A stretch of DNA of 53,613 bases, from the NCBI GenBank assembly GCA_944381745.1, contig CALWMI010000085.1, forward strand, positions 1 to 53,613, written 5' to 3'. Source of the stretch: an uncultured Lachnospiraceae bacterium (GTDB taxonomy: Bacteria > Bacillota > Clostridia > Lachnospirales > Lachnospiraceae). The number at the start of each line of letters is the position of its first letter. The stretch's first letter is position 1. Under the pieces are notes generated by a model that saw nothing but the letters and a program-made list of their open reading frames with translations, ran no database searches and was not told the origin of the DNA. Of the stretch, positions 42,008 through 51,172 are shown one piece after another. Both the position numbers and the translations under genes were made by a program.

Positions 42008-42598
42008 CTAAGCTCCTCCTTCTACCCAGCGTGCTGTCAGGACATGCTCGCCCGTCATCGTAACCTGCGTGTCTGGGCCTATGACATTGCCGCTGTAGAT
42101 CCATCCGTCGAAGACAAAGCCTTCCTTCTCCGGCACGGGCAGCTCGCCGTAGGGCTCCCCGTACACAACCGTCTTATCGGCGGCATAGGCAGCGCCGTCC
42201 ACCGTCCCGCCGTCCAGGTCAAATTTCACCGTGATGCTGGCCGGCTCCCACACCGCATACAGCGTCAGGTCATTCTCGATCTGGTCCACCGAGAAATCCC
42301 ATCTCTCCGCCAGCGACGGATCCTGGGACGTCTCCCAGCCGCAGAAGGCATAGCCCGGCTTCACGGGCTCCTCCGGCTCCTCTGCCAAATCCCCGTAGTC
42401 CAGCCTCTGTTCCGCCACCTCGCTTCCGCCGCCTGTGTCAAAGCGCAGCGTGTAGCCGCCGTGCACGGCAAACCAGATGATGAGGACGACGATCAGCACG
42501 ATAGCCCCCAGGATCAACTTGTCCAGAATGCGGACGGGGACATCCGTCTTGTTGTAGATGCCCCGTCCAAATCCAAACCACTGTTTCTTTTCCTTCAT
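42008..42598 (-). CDS. Membrane-anchored InlB B-repeat protein, in galactose operon
   Basis: A 196-residue protein with a short cytoplasmic N-terminus, one membrane helix at about 26-47 (LDKLILGAIVLIVVLIIWFA) and two InlB B-type (Flg_new/Listeria-Bacteroides) repeats outside: about 50-118 (YTLRFDTGG ... GYAFCGWE ... LTLYAVW) and about 122-194 (ITVKFDLDGG ... GFVFDGWI ... HVLTARW). These beta-grasp-like repeats are usually in large cell-surface proteins. It lies four bases behind mglC and directly before the small membrane protein. Its place in a sugar uptake operon is unusual; the role is unknown. Confidence 0.8.
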   Translation of the reverse strand: MKEKKQWFGFGRGIYNKTDVPVRILDKLILGAIVLIVVLIIWFAVHGGYTLRFDTGGGSEVAEQRLDYGDLAEEPEEPVKPGYAFCGWETSQDPSLAERWDFSVDQIENDLTLYAVWEPASITVKFDLDGGTVDGAAYAADKTVVYGEPYGELPVPEKEGFVFDGWIYSGNVIGPDTQVTMTGEHVLTARWVEGGA

Positions 42599-42602
42599 AT
42601 AC

Positions 42603-43685
42603 TTACTTGCGAACGAGATACTTTCTCATATCGATGGAGCAAGCCACAAGGATAATCAGACCCTTGATGATGTACTGCAGGTTCTGGCTGATGGAGAGGA
42701 ACTGCAGCGCGACGAAGATGATTCTCAGCATGAATACGCCCAGCACCACGCCGCTGATCTTACCAGTACCTCCGACGAACGATACGCCGCCGATAACGCA
42801 GGCTGCAATCGCGTCGGACTCATAGTTCTGTCCTGTAGCCGCCGAGTTGGAGCCGATACGTGCGGACTCAATGAAGCCCGTGATGCCGTACATACAGCCA
42901 GCCAGCGTATGTACCAGGATTGTGGTCATCGCCACATTCACGCCGGACACGTTCGCTGCCTCCGGGTTGGAACCTACTGCAAACATATTTTTACCAAAGG
43001 TTGTCTTGTTCCACATAAACCACATGAACAGAACGACAAGCAGGCCGTACCACACATAGTTCGGGATCGGCACACGGCCGATGGAGATCACGCTTCCTGT
43101 GACGAAATCCTTGAATCTCTGGTCAAGGCCGGACAGAGGCTGTCCGTTGTTCCCGTTGATCATAATATACATCAGCAGGACGCCGTAGACGATCAGCTGG
43201 GTAGCCAGCGTTACGATAAAGGGATGCAGGGAGAACTTCGCCACGAAGAAACCGTTCACCCATCCCACAATTCCGCCGACCACAATCACGGCCAGGATGA
43301 CAGCCGCGATCGGTATCTCCGGCAGGTTCGGGAACATTTTCGTCGCATACTCCGCCGACTGCAGCAGAGATGCGGAGATACAAGCTGTCAGTCCCACCAC
43401 ACGGCCTGCGGACAGGTCGGTACCTGTCAGCACGATACATCCCGCGATACCGCAGGCGATCGGAAGGTTCGCCGCAGACAGGGAAATAATATTGACGATG
43501 GAATCCGTTGTCAGGAAATAGCTGTTCTTGTACTGTGTGTAGATAATCGCCAGGATAATCAGGATATAAATCGCGTTGTTGATCAGCGCGTCCTTCCAGT
43601 ACTCGGCCTTTTCCCTACTGTCAAGCGCCTGATAGCTGGCGCGTTTCGCCGCTATATTCGATTTGAAATTTGAAATAAAATTCAT
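42603..43685 (-). CDS. mglC: Galactose/methyl galactoside ABC transporter permease
   Basis: A 360-residue RbsC-family permease with about ten hydrophobic segments. GIAGCIVLTGTDLSAGRVVG and FGKNMFAVGSNPEAANVSGV are the family blocks, and VIGGVSFVGGTGKISGVVLG is the ATPase-contact region. Length and N-terminal charged stretch (about 1-35) match MglC. It is 15 bases behind mglA. One permease only, so it should work as a homodimer, in contrast to the arabinose importer with two. Confidence 0.93.
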   Translation of the reverse strand: MNFISNFKSNIAAKRASYQALDSREKAEYWKDALINNAIYILIILAIIYTQYKNSYFLTTDSIVNIISLSAANLPIACGIAGCIVLTGTDLSAGRVVGLTACISASLLQSAEYATKMFPNLPEIPIAAVILAVIVVGGIVGWVNGFFVAKFSLHPFIVTLATQLIVYGVLLMYIMINGNNGQPLSGLDQRFKDFVTGSVISIGRVPIPNYVWYGLLVVLFMWFMWNKTTFGKNMFAVGSNPEAANVSGVNVAMTTILVHTLAGCMYGITGFIESARIGSNSAATGQNYESDAIAACVIGGVSFVGGTGKISGVVLGVFMLRIIFVALQFLSISQNLQYIIKGLIILVACSIDMRKYLVRK

Positions 43686-43700
43686 TCGACGCTGCCTCCT

Positions 43701-45200
<1,500 letters not shown>

Positions 45201-45224
45201 GCTCTTCCTCCTGTCTTCTTAGCA

Positions 45225-45255
45225 GAAAGGCGACCGTATAACACGACCGCCTTTC
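45225..45255 (-). terminator. Hairpin between mglB and mglA
   Basis: GAAAGGCG (45225-45232) and CGCCTTTC (45248-45255) pair perfectly over a 15-base loop that can pair further. No clear T-run follows on the minus strand, so it is more likely to protect mglB message or partly stop transcription. Confidence 0.55.
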
Positions 45256-45289
45256 CGTTCTAGTCTCTCTATTTCACCTTGTGACCGGA

Positions 45290-46483
45290 TTATTCTCCCG
45301 TGTAGGTTCCATAGGGGATGTAAATCTTGTTCGCAATATCCGGATCAGCATTATAAGCGTCTGTACCATCTGTCAGAGCTGCGCCCGAAGCCGCATTCTG
45401 GGTCATGATGCTGATGCAGCTAGCCATTCCCTCTGCATCCTGCATGATCGTTCCAACCATCTTGCCGTCAGCGATCAGCTGCTTTGCAGCGTCTGTTGCA
45501 TCTACACCGAACACAGGGATCAGAGTGGAATCCTCGCCGGTTCCCAGGTTGTAGCCTGCTACGTTCAGAGCGGAGATAACGCCCTCAGCCATACCGTCGT
45601 TGTTGCAGATTACCAGCTCGATCATGTTGCCGTTGGTCTCATTGTACTGAGACAGGTTGGTGGTCATGTAGTTGTTCGCCGCTGTAGCGCTCCATGCGCC
45701 ATCCTGGTCTACCTGATACTTGTCAGCGTTGCTTGCATCGAAGTACTCAAGCTCCGGATAGCCGGCCTCGGTGAGAATCGCATTCGCATCCTCTACAGAA
45801 TACTGTGTACGGTAGATGGCCTCTGCGTTGCCCAGCTGGCCCATCATCATCGCGTAGGAGATCACGCCGTCGCCGTTCAGGTCTACGGTGTCATAGTTTG
45901 CTACCAGGTACTCGCCGATCATTGCGCCCTGCATATGGCCTGCCTCGGGAGCGTCTGTTCCAACGAAGGCAACCTTGTCATAGGAGCCGAGAACCTGTCC
46001 AGCTGTGTTGTCATCCTCAACTGCACGGTTGAAGAAGATCAGGTACGCATCCTTCGCGGAAGCCTTGTCCACGATTGCCTGGGAAGCGTCCACAGAGCCG
46101 GAGGTTACGATGTTGACGATCAGGATGTTGGCGCCCTGAGCCAGAGCGGTGTCAACCTGCTCGTTCTGAGTTGTCTGGCTGTTGTTGGAGTCATAGTTCT
46201 GATAGGTTACTCCAAGAGCATCCAGCTGTGCATCCAGAGCGGTACGTACAGAAGAAATGTAGGTGTCCGCGTAGGTGTAGTAGAATACTGCCACATTCGC
46301 GTCGGCGAGATCTACGCCTGCATCCTCAGCTGCATCTGCTACTTCCTCAGCTTCCTCTTCCGCTGTGTCTGCTGTGTCGGCAGAATCTGCTGCCGCGTCG
46401 TCGCTGCTACTGCTGCTGCAGCCGGCCAGCATTGCCGCCGTCATGGTGACGCACAACAGAATTGCCATCAATTTCTTTTTCAT
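45290..46483 (-). CDS. mglB: Galactose/glucose-binding lipoprotein MglB
   Basis: A 397-residue binding protein. The lipobox MLAGC gives lipidated Cys22, followed by a Ser/Asp/Ala/Glu linker (about 23-58) and the binding fold from VAVFYYTYADTYIS. The calcium-loop segment VDLNGDGVIS matches the EF-hand-like loop of the E. coli galactose-binding protein (DLNKDG...), good evidence for MglB. NNDGMAEGV and VFGVDATDAAKQLI are further family blocks. First gene of mglBAC-(2 membrane proteins)-galK-galT, with GGGAGG before the ATG and a promoter at 46532-46559. Confidence 0.94.
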   Translation of the reverse strand: MKKKLMAILLCVTMTAAMLAGCSSSSSDDAAADSADTADTAEEEAEEVADAAEDAGVDLADANVAVFYYTYADTYISSVRTALDAQLDALGVTYQNYDSNNSQTTQNEQVDTALAQGANILIVNIVTSGSVDASQAIVDKASAKDAYLIFFNRAVEDDNTAGQVLGSYDKVAFVGTDAPEAGHMQGAMIGEYLVANYDTVDLNGDGVISYAMMMGQLGNAEAIYRTQYSVEDANAILTEAGYPELEYFDASNADKYQVDQDGAWSATAANNYMTTNLSQYNETNGNMIELVICNNDGMAEGVISALNVAGYNLGTGEDSTLIPVFGVDATDAAKQLIADGKMVGTIMQDAEGMASCISIMTQNAASGAALTDGTDAYNADPDIANKIYIPYGTYTGE

Positions 46484-46531
46484 AATAAGAATCCTCCCTT
46501 TCTAAAATTTGCGTTGTTCATCGCTATCATC

Positions 46532-46559
46532 AGTATAGCACAGCCCAGAGGAATTTCCA
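46532..46559 (-). promoter_or_regulatory. Galactose (mgl) operon promoter
   Basis: On the minus strand -10 TATACT (46532-46537), 16-base spacer and a weak -35 TGGAAA (46554-46559). A poor -35 overlapped by direct repeats suits an activator-dependent promoter. Confidence 0.6.
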
Positions 46560-46595
46560 TGTGAATTTTTATCCTCCATGTACAAATTTTTATCC
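46556..46595 (-). promoter_or_regulatory. Direct repeats upstream of mgl promoter (likely AraC-type regulator site)
   Basis: TCCATGT-G-AATTTTTATCC (46556-46574) and TCCATGT-ACA-AATTTTTATCC (46575-46595) are back-to-back copies, about 20 bases apart, i.e. two helical turns. The first overlaps the -35. AraC-family activators bind direct repeats in just this position, so the response regulator at 36827-38431 is a good candidate. The second copy carries TACAAATT, also found upstream of the arabinose operon. Confidence 0.6.
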
Positions 46596-46606
46596 CTTTG
46601 GCCATC

Positions 46607-46990
46607 CTACACGGTCAGTTCGATTTGATTTCCCTCGATGCCGATCACACAGCTCTCATAGTACCCGTCGCCCGTCGTCCGGGGGCCGCTGGCCACCTGG
46701 TACCCGCCGTCTCTCAGCCTCTGCGTGAGATGATCAACCGCCTCCTTGCTTCCCAGGCTGAAGGCAATATGGATGTAGCCGGTGCGGGCCAGCCCTTTGT
46801 CCATATCCTCCATCCCAGGCTTCTGCATAACCTCCAGACGGGCTCCCCCGTCAAACTCCAGGAAATAGGAGCGAAAGCCCGTGGTCTTGTTGTGATAGCC
46901 GTCATTTGCTTTCGCCTGAAAGTACCGGACAAAGAAATCCCTGGCCTTTTCCAGGTCGTTGACATACATCGCCATATGTTCGATATGCAT
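46607..46990 (-). CDS. VOC-family (glyoxalase/dioxygenase superfamily) protein
   Basis: A 127-residue single-domain VOC protein. Putative metal ligands lie in the usual places: His5 (MHIEHMAMYV), Glu in GARLEVMQKP, His in TGYIHIAFSLG and the last Glu in NQIELTV. It has the typical lengths and beta-alpha-beta-beta-beta modules twice. Family members include lactoylglutathione lyases and epimerases, so its reaction is not determined. It lies upstream of mglB in the same direction with no terminator seen in the short gap, but the mgl promoter separates them. Confidence 0.75.
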   Translation of the reverse strand: MHIEHMAMYVNDLEKARDFFVRYFQAKANDGYHNKTTGFRSYFLEFDGGARLEVMQKPGMEDMDKGLARTGYIHIAFSLGSKEAVDHLTQRLRDGGYQVASGPRTTGDGYYESCVIGIEGNQIELTV

Positions 46991-47008
46991 TTTTAACCTC
47001 CGATCTTA

Positions 47009-47031
47009 GCGCCGGCGCACAAGGGACAATC
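47009..47031. repeat. Half copy of the dispersed palindrome
   Basis: GCGCCGGCGCACAAGGGAC followed by AATC, matching one arm of the repeats at 14624 and 40223. Located between the VOC gene and nrdG. Confidence 0.5.
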
Positions 47032-47090
47032 GCCAATCCGTTTCCGTCCCGTAATTTTGCCGGTTGTCTCGCCAAAAAAACAGGAGCCCA

Positions 47091-47660
47091 TCAGAGCCCC
47101 TGTACATATTCATCCCGATATAGTATGACCGTGTTCTGCTCCCTTGATTTTTGCAGGTCTATCACGCGCTGGTTCGCGCTTCCCCGGAACCGGAGCGTCA
47201 GATCCCTCTCCTCTTCCAGATAAGGCCCATCCACCAGAAGGTCTGCAAGTTCCAGAAGCTCTCCCACCGCCGGCCTTGTCTCCTGCAATTGCCGCAGGCA
47301 CTCCAGGGTGTAGCCGGTGTACACCGTAAGGTGCTTCCCCATCTCCTTAATCCGCCTGCCCACCATACACAAGGCTTCTGGCTGGCAGAAGGGCTCCCCG
47401 CCGGAAAAGGTCACGCCGCCCAGAAGCGGGTCGCTTTGTATCTCCTCCAAGATGGCATCGATATCGGCCTCATATCCGCCGGAGAAATCATGGGTCTGCG
47501 GATTGTGGCACCCCGGGCACCGGTGGGGGCATCCCTGCACAAAAATCACATAGCGGATGCCCGGGCCGTCCACAATCGAGTTTTTGACCGTACCGGCCAG
47601 CCGGAGCGCCGTTTTACCCGAAAGGAGCTTCCTGTCATGAAGTTCTTGTTCAGAGCGCAT
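47091..47660 (-). CDS. nrdG: Anaerobic ribonucleotide reductase activating protein
   Basis: A 189-residue radical SAM activase. The iron-sulfur motif CPHRCPGC (Cys44, Cys48, Cys51) and the SAM-binding VTFSGGEPFCQ are intact. It creates the glycyl radical on the reductase using SAM and reductant. Its ATG overlaps the end of the small glycyl-radical ORF by 11 bases, so the two are translated together. An N-terminal extension of about 15 residues precedes the core. Third gene of the nrd operon. Confidence 0.94.
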   Translation of the reverse strand: MRSEQELHDRKLLSGKTALRLAGTVKNSIVDGPGIRYVIFVQGCPHRCPGCHNPQTHDFSGGYEADIDAILEEIQSDPLLGGVTFSGGEPFCQPEALCMVGRRIKEMGKHLTVYTGYTLECLRQLQETRPAVGELLELADLLVDGPYLEEERDLTLRFRGSANQRVIDLQKSREQNTVILYRDEYVQGL

Positions 47661-47805
47661 GTTTTACCCGGTCACGCTCCTCCGCCCGTTTCGCATTGTT
47701 GAAGCGGTCTGTCGTCCCCACCAGATATCCGGTAATTCTCCGGATCCGGTCAAACTTTACATCCTGTCCTACCATTCCATCTTTCGGCTGCACTTTTCCA
47801 ATCAT
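47650..47805 (-). CDS. Separate glycyl-radical peptide of anaerobic ribonucleotide reductase
   Basis: A 51-residue ORF between nrdD and nrdG. Its core RIRRITGYLVGTTDRFNNAK followed by RAEERDRVKH matches the extreme C-terminus of one-piece NrdD enzymes, where the glycine in RVxGYLG carries the stable radical (Gly681 in E. coli). Here that glycine is residue 26. It has its own GAGGAGG eight bases before the ATG, a 64-base gap from the nrdD stop and a different frame, so it is not simple readthrough. It overlaps nrdG by 11 bases. Since the long NrdD chain lacks this segment, the peptide should dock with it to make an active enzyme. Confidence 0.85.
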   Translation of the reverse strand: MIGKVQPKDGMVGQDVKFDRIRRITGYLVGTTDRFNNAKRAEERDRVKHAL

Positions 47806-47869
47806 AGGAACATCCTCCTCGTTCTCTAATATGATAAATTTTCCTTGTTGTTCTCTTCCTATCCCACTC

Positions 47870-50188
47870 TCAGCGGGTCGGATCCGCATACACCGGGGTA
47901 TCCGGGTATTTTTTGCGCAGCTCCCGCAGCTTTTCCACCGGGACTGCTTCCCCTTCGCGCCTCCCGCAGCGGGGGCATACCTCGTCAATCACGCCTGTGT
48001 AGCCGCAAACCGGATCCCTGTCTACCGGATGGTTCACTGACCCATATCCGACCCCGCATTCTTTCATATAGCGGATGACTGCCTCGAAGGCTTCCGGATT
48101 CTTGGACGTATCCCCGTCCAGCTCCACATAGCTGATATGCCCTGCGTTCGTCAAAGCGTGGTAGGGGGCTTCCAGGCGGATCTTGTCGAACGCCCGGATT
48201 GGGTAATATACGGGAATGTGGAAGGAGTTCGTGTAATACTCCCGGTCCGTGATCCCCGGCAGCTCGCCAAAGATCCTCTTGTCGATCCGCACAAACCGGC
48301 CGGACAGCCCTTCCGCAGGCGTGGCAAGCAACGTGAAATTAAGCCCTGTCTCCTCAGACTTCTCATCCAGCTTCTGCCGCATATGGCCGATAATCTCAAG
48401 CCCCAGCGCTTGGCTCTTGGGGCTTTCCCCGTGATGCTTTCCTGTCAGCGCCACCAGCGTCTCGGCAAGCCCGATGAAGCCCACGCTCAAAGTGCCGTGC
48501 TTGAGCACCTCCCCCACGGTATCGTCCACATCCAGCTTATCGGAATCCAGCCAGATCCCCTGCCCCATCAGGAAGGGATAGTTCCGCACCTTCTTCTTAC
48601 ACTGGATTGCAAAACGGTGCAGAAGCTGGCGGCATGCCAATTCGATCATTTTGTCCAGGCTCTCATAGAAAGCGTCCTGGTCCCCGTGGGCTTTGATACC
48701 CAATCTCGGAAGATTGATCGTGACAAAGCTTAAATTTCCGCGCCCGCAGGTGATCTCCCGGGAAGGGTCATACCGGTTCCCCATCACCCGGGTTCTGCAC
48801 CCCATATAGGCGACCTCCGTGTTATAATCCCCTTCCTTATAATATTGCAGGTTGAAGGGTGCATCCAGAAAGCTGAAATTGGGGAACAGCCTCTTCGCAG
48901 ATGTCCGGATTGCCAGGCGGAACAAATCGTAGTTCGGATCGCCCGGATGATAGTTTACGCCTTCCTTCACCTTGAAAATCTGTACCGGGAAAATCGGCGT
49001 CTCCCCATTGCCCAGGCCTGCTTCCGTAGCCAGCAGCAGGTTCTTCATCACCATCCGCCCTTCCGGCGAGCAGTCTGTCCCGTAATTGAGGGAGCTGAAA
49101 GGAACCTGGGCGCCGGCCCTGGAATTCATCGTATTCAGATTATGGATCAGGGCCTCCATCGCCTGATACGTCTCGTAATCCGTCCCTTTTAACGCCATAT
49201 CGGCCGCGCACTCATGCGCCTTGCGGATATCTTCCGGCAGAAGCACACGGCTTCCACAGATAATCTCGCCGCCATTCACCCATTCTTCCAGCTTCTTCTC
49301 AAATTCCTCTGCCGTTCCCATGCGGATATCCGTCCCCACGGCGGTCTTCATTTTTTCCATGAATCCGGACGCATCTGCCCCATCCAGGTCATATTTTATC
49401 CGGATATATTTTTCAAGGTTCTTAAAATACTCCTTGCGGAATGTCCGCACCACCCCATCGGCCATGGAATAATCGAAGTTGGGAATGGACTGCCCTCCAT
49501 GCATCTCATTCTGATTTGCCTGTATGGCGATGCAGGCCAGCGCCGCATAGCTTTTGATGGAATTCGGCTCCCGGAGATACCCATGCCCGGTACAGAAGCC
49601 ATCTTTGAAAAGCTTGATCAGATCGATCTGGCAGCAGGTCTCTGTCAGCATATAAAAATCCTTATCGTGGATATGAATATCGCCGTTGAGATGGGCCGCA
49701 GCAATATCTTTGGGCAGGATATAGTTGTCCACAAAATAATTGGAGCCTTCGGAGCCATATTTCAGCATCGTCCCCATGGCCGTATCCGCATCGATATTCG
49801 CATTTTCGCGCTTGATATCCTCATCCGCCGCGCTTCGGAAGGTAAGCTGCTGGTAAATTTTCACCAGATCCGCCTCGGATTTGCGGACCTTCGTGTGCTC
49901 TGCCCGGTAAAGGATGTAAGCCTTCGCCGTCTTGGCAAATCCCCATGCAATCAGCTTTTCTTCCACAATGTCCTGTATCTGTTCTACATGTGGGATCTCG
50001 CCATCGGGAAGCGAACGGATGATATCATCCACGAGATCATGAAACTGGAGCGGTGAAATCGCCTCAACCTGGGCAGCCTCATTTGCTTTGCGGATTGCAT
50101 CGTGGATTTTCTGTGCGTCAAAAGGCACTGTCGTACCGTTGCGTTTTCTGATAACGTCTGGATAAACAGTGCTTTTCAGGTTGCTCAT
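47870..50188 (-). CDS. nrdD: Anaerobic ribonucleoside-triphosphate reductase, large chain lacking the glycyl-radical segment
   Basis: A 772-residue class III reductase. The N-terminal ATP-cone (about 1-95; VIRKRNGTTVPFDAQKIHDA) senses ATP/dATP. The catalytic barrel has GDIHIHDKDFYMLTETCCQI, NYGTDCSPEGR and AYMGCRTRVMGNR, the last probably holding the thiyl-radical Cys. The C-terminus still has the zinc-site cysteines (DPVCGYTG and CPRCGRREG) but stops about 30 residues later with no RVxGYL glycine motif. That motif is in the ORF at 47650-47805. The start used, MSNLKSTVYPD, follows GGGGA. Under an NrdR-controlled promoter (50209-50277). Confidence 0.94.
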   Translation of the reverse strand: MSNLKSTVYPDVIRKRNGTTVPFDAQKIHDAIRKANEAAQVEAISPLQFHDLVDDIIRSLPDGEIPHVEQIQDIVEEKLIAWGFAKTAKAYILYRAEHTKVRKSEADLVKIYQQLTFRSAADEDIKRENANIDADTAMGTMLKYGSEGSNYFVDNYILPKDIAAAHLNGDIHIHDKDFYMLTETCCQIDLIKLFKDGFCTGHGYLREPNSIKSYAALACIAIQANQNEMHGGQSIPNFDYSMADGVVRTFRKEYFKNLEKYIRIKYDLDGADASGFMEKMKTAVGTDIRMGTAEEFEKKLEEWVNGGEIICGSRVLLPEDIRKAHECAADMALKGTDYETYQAMEALIHNLNTMNSRAGAQVPFSSLNYGTDCSPEGRMVMKNLLLATEAGLGNGETPIFPVQIFKVKEGVNYHPGDPNYDLFRLAIRTSAKRLFPNFSFLDAPFNLQYYKEGDYNTEVAYMGCRTRVMGNRYDPSREITCGRGNLSFVTINLPRLGIKAHGDQDAFYESLDKMIELACRQLLHRFAIQCKKKVRNYPFLMGQGIWLDSDKLDVDDTVGEVLKHGTLSVGFIGLAETLVALTGKHHGESPKSQALGLEIIGHMRQKLDEKSEETGLNFTLLATPAEGLSGRFVRIDKRIFGELPGITDREYYTNSFHIPVYYPIRAFDKIRLEAPYHALTNAGHISYVELDGDTSKNPEAFEAVIRYMKECGVGYGSVNHPVDRDPVCGYTGVIDEVCPRCGRREGEAVPVEKLRELRKKYPDTPVYADPTR

Positions 50189-50208
50189 AAAAATCCCCCT
50201 TTGCATTT
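50189..50208 (-). promoter_or_regulatory. nrdD ribosome binding site and leader end
   Basis: AAAGGGG lies about five bases before ATG 50188 and favours this start over an in-frame ATG six codons upstream, which would overlap the NrdR box region. Confidence 0.4.
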
Positions 50209-50255
50209 AACAATATATAGTGTAAATTTTGTATTGATGATACTATATATTGTAT
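50209..50255 (-). promoter_or_regulatory. Two NrdR boxes
   Basis: AACAATATATAGTGTA (50209-50224) and ATACTATATATTGTAT (50240-50255) match the NrdR box (consensus near ACACTATATATTGTGT) and have centres 31 bases apart, the three-turn spacing known for cooperative NrdR binding. The second covers the -10 box, so NrdR with ATP/dATP should repress the operon. Confidence 0.88.
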
Positions 50256-50277
50256 CTTCGATGATTTTCCTTGTCAA
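50249..50277 (-). promoter_or_regulatory. nrdD promoter
   Basis: On the minus strand TTGACA (50272-50277), 17 bases, TACAAT (50249-50254). The -10 lies within an NrdR box. Confidence 0.8.
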
Positions 50278-50444
50278 GCGGTATCCGCAAATTTTTATGG
50301 GCGCCTTCCCTTCCGCATAAAATAGCAAAAGATGTTCTTTCGTATTCCCTAGTCGTTTTTATCATTATCAGAACAAACCAATGTCTCATTTCAGGTACAG
50401 CAAAGGTACATTTTTGTGACATTCAAGCGGTTCGTACAAAGCTC
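50278..50444. other. Intergenic region between nrdD promoter and toxin-antitoxin pair
   Basis: AT-richer spacer between divergent promoters. I see no gene, hairpin or repeat that I can support in it. It marks the change from core chromosome to the accessory zone on the right. Confidence 0.5.
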
Positions 50445-50473
50445 TTGATTCCGTGATAAAATCACGATAAAAT
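50445..50473 (+). promoter_or_regulatory. Promoter and palindromic operator of the Phd-type pair
   Basis: TTGATT (50445-50450), 17 bases, TAAAAT (50468-50473). The spacer holds a perfect palindrome CGTGAT-AAA-ATCACG (50452-50466), a likely autoregulatory site of the antitoxin. Confidence 0.65.
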
Positions 50474-50496
50474 AACGCCACAAAGGAGGCGATACC

Positions 50497-50770
50497 ATGC
50501 TGAATATTCGACCTGTCTCGGATCTGCGAAATCACTTTTCTGAGGTTGAGGAAGAGGTCTTGACCAAAGGCGAGCCGGTTTTTCTTACCAAAAAACGGTT
50601 ACGGCTCCATGGTCCTGCTCAGTTTGGAGCAATACGAAGAACTGACAAACGATGTTGAGTTGGCGCTGGATGAAGCGGACCGCGCTGCGGACCTCTCTGA
50701 CACCCGCCATTCTGCCGACGAGGTTTTTAGCCGGGCAAGGAGGCGTATCCGTGAACGAAAAGCATTATGA
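50497..50770 (+). pseudogene. Phd/YefM-type antitoxin, frameshifted
   Basis: The ATG at 50497 has AAAGGAGG upstream and reads MLNIRPVSDLRNHFSEVEEE, the DNA-binding start of Phd/YefM antitoxins. At a run of six A (50590-50595) the frame breaks. With one A fewer it continues NGYGSMVLLSLEQYEELTND and ends ERKAL at 50768-50770, about 90 residues, normal for the family. It overlaps the toxin start. The break may be a true mutation, a slippery run that corrects itself at some rate, or a sequencing error. Confidence 0.75.
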
Positions 50771-51041
50771 GCTACGTTTTCTTCCGCTTTTTGAAGATAA
50801 TCTTGATGAAATCGTAGACCACATTACCTATCGTCTGAAAAACCCCGCTGCGGCAGAGTGCCTGGTGGATGAGGTAGAGACGGCCATTTTAGAAAGGTTT
50901 CCCTGTGCGGAATCCTTTGAGCCTTTCCACTCGGTACTGGGGTCGCGCTTGTTGAAGGAAGGCCTCGCCTATCGGCTCGGTCTGCGCTGTTGTGTGCTAA
51001 CGCACCCAACGGTCGCCACTGACGGCCCGCGCCCCCTTTGA
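50751..51041 (+). pseudogene. RelE/ParE-family toxin, C-terminus replaced
   Basis: A GTG start at 50751 has GGAGG eight bases before it and overlaps the antitoxin end. The first 72 or so residues (EKHYELRFLPLFEDNLDEI ... SRLLKEGLAYRL) are a standard RelE/ParE toxin. After about position 50970 the expected core end (Y-R-x-Y-V-x-x-F ... R-R-x-L-Y) is missing; the frame runs into GC-rich, hairpin-rich DNA and stops at 51041. The catalytic C-terminal strands are therefore lost and the toxin is probably dead. Confidence 0.7.
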
Positions 51042-51172
51042 ACACAGATTTTCAATCTGTGGCTGCGTGTTCATCTCCGGCCTAAGAGCCGCCTTCGGCG
51101 GTTGGCCTCCGAAACGCTCTCTGCGGAGAGTGTTGCGAACGCTTTTGACTGCGGCCAGCTCACCGCTGGCCG
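51042..51172. repeat. Cluster of four hairpins at a mobile-element junction
   Basis: In about 130 bases: CACAGATT-TTC-AATCTGTG near 51044-51062, CCGCC-TTC-GGCGG near 51092-51104, AACGCTCTC-TGCG-GAGAGTGTT near 51113-51134, and GGCCAGC-TCACC-GCTGGCC near 51153-51171. The block joins the cut toxin gene to the relaxase stub. It may be a structured RNA or the end of a mobile element; I do not recognise the family. Confidence 0.5.

Noticed and set aside
47806-47869. Stop-codon readthrough or selenocysteine joining nrdD to the small ORF
   Set aside because: The ORFs are in different frames (64 bases apart) and the small one has its own strong ribosome binding site.
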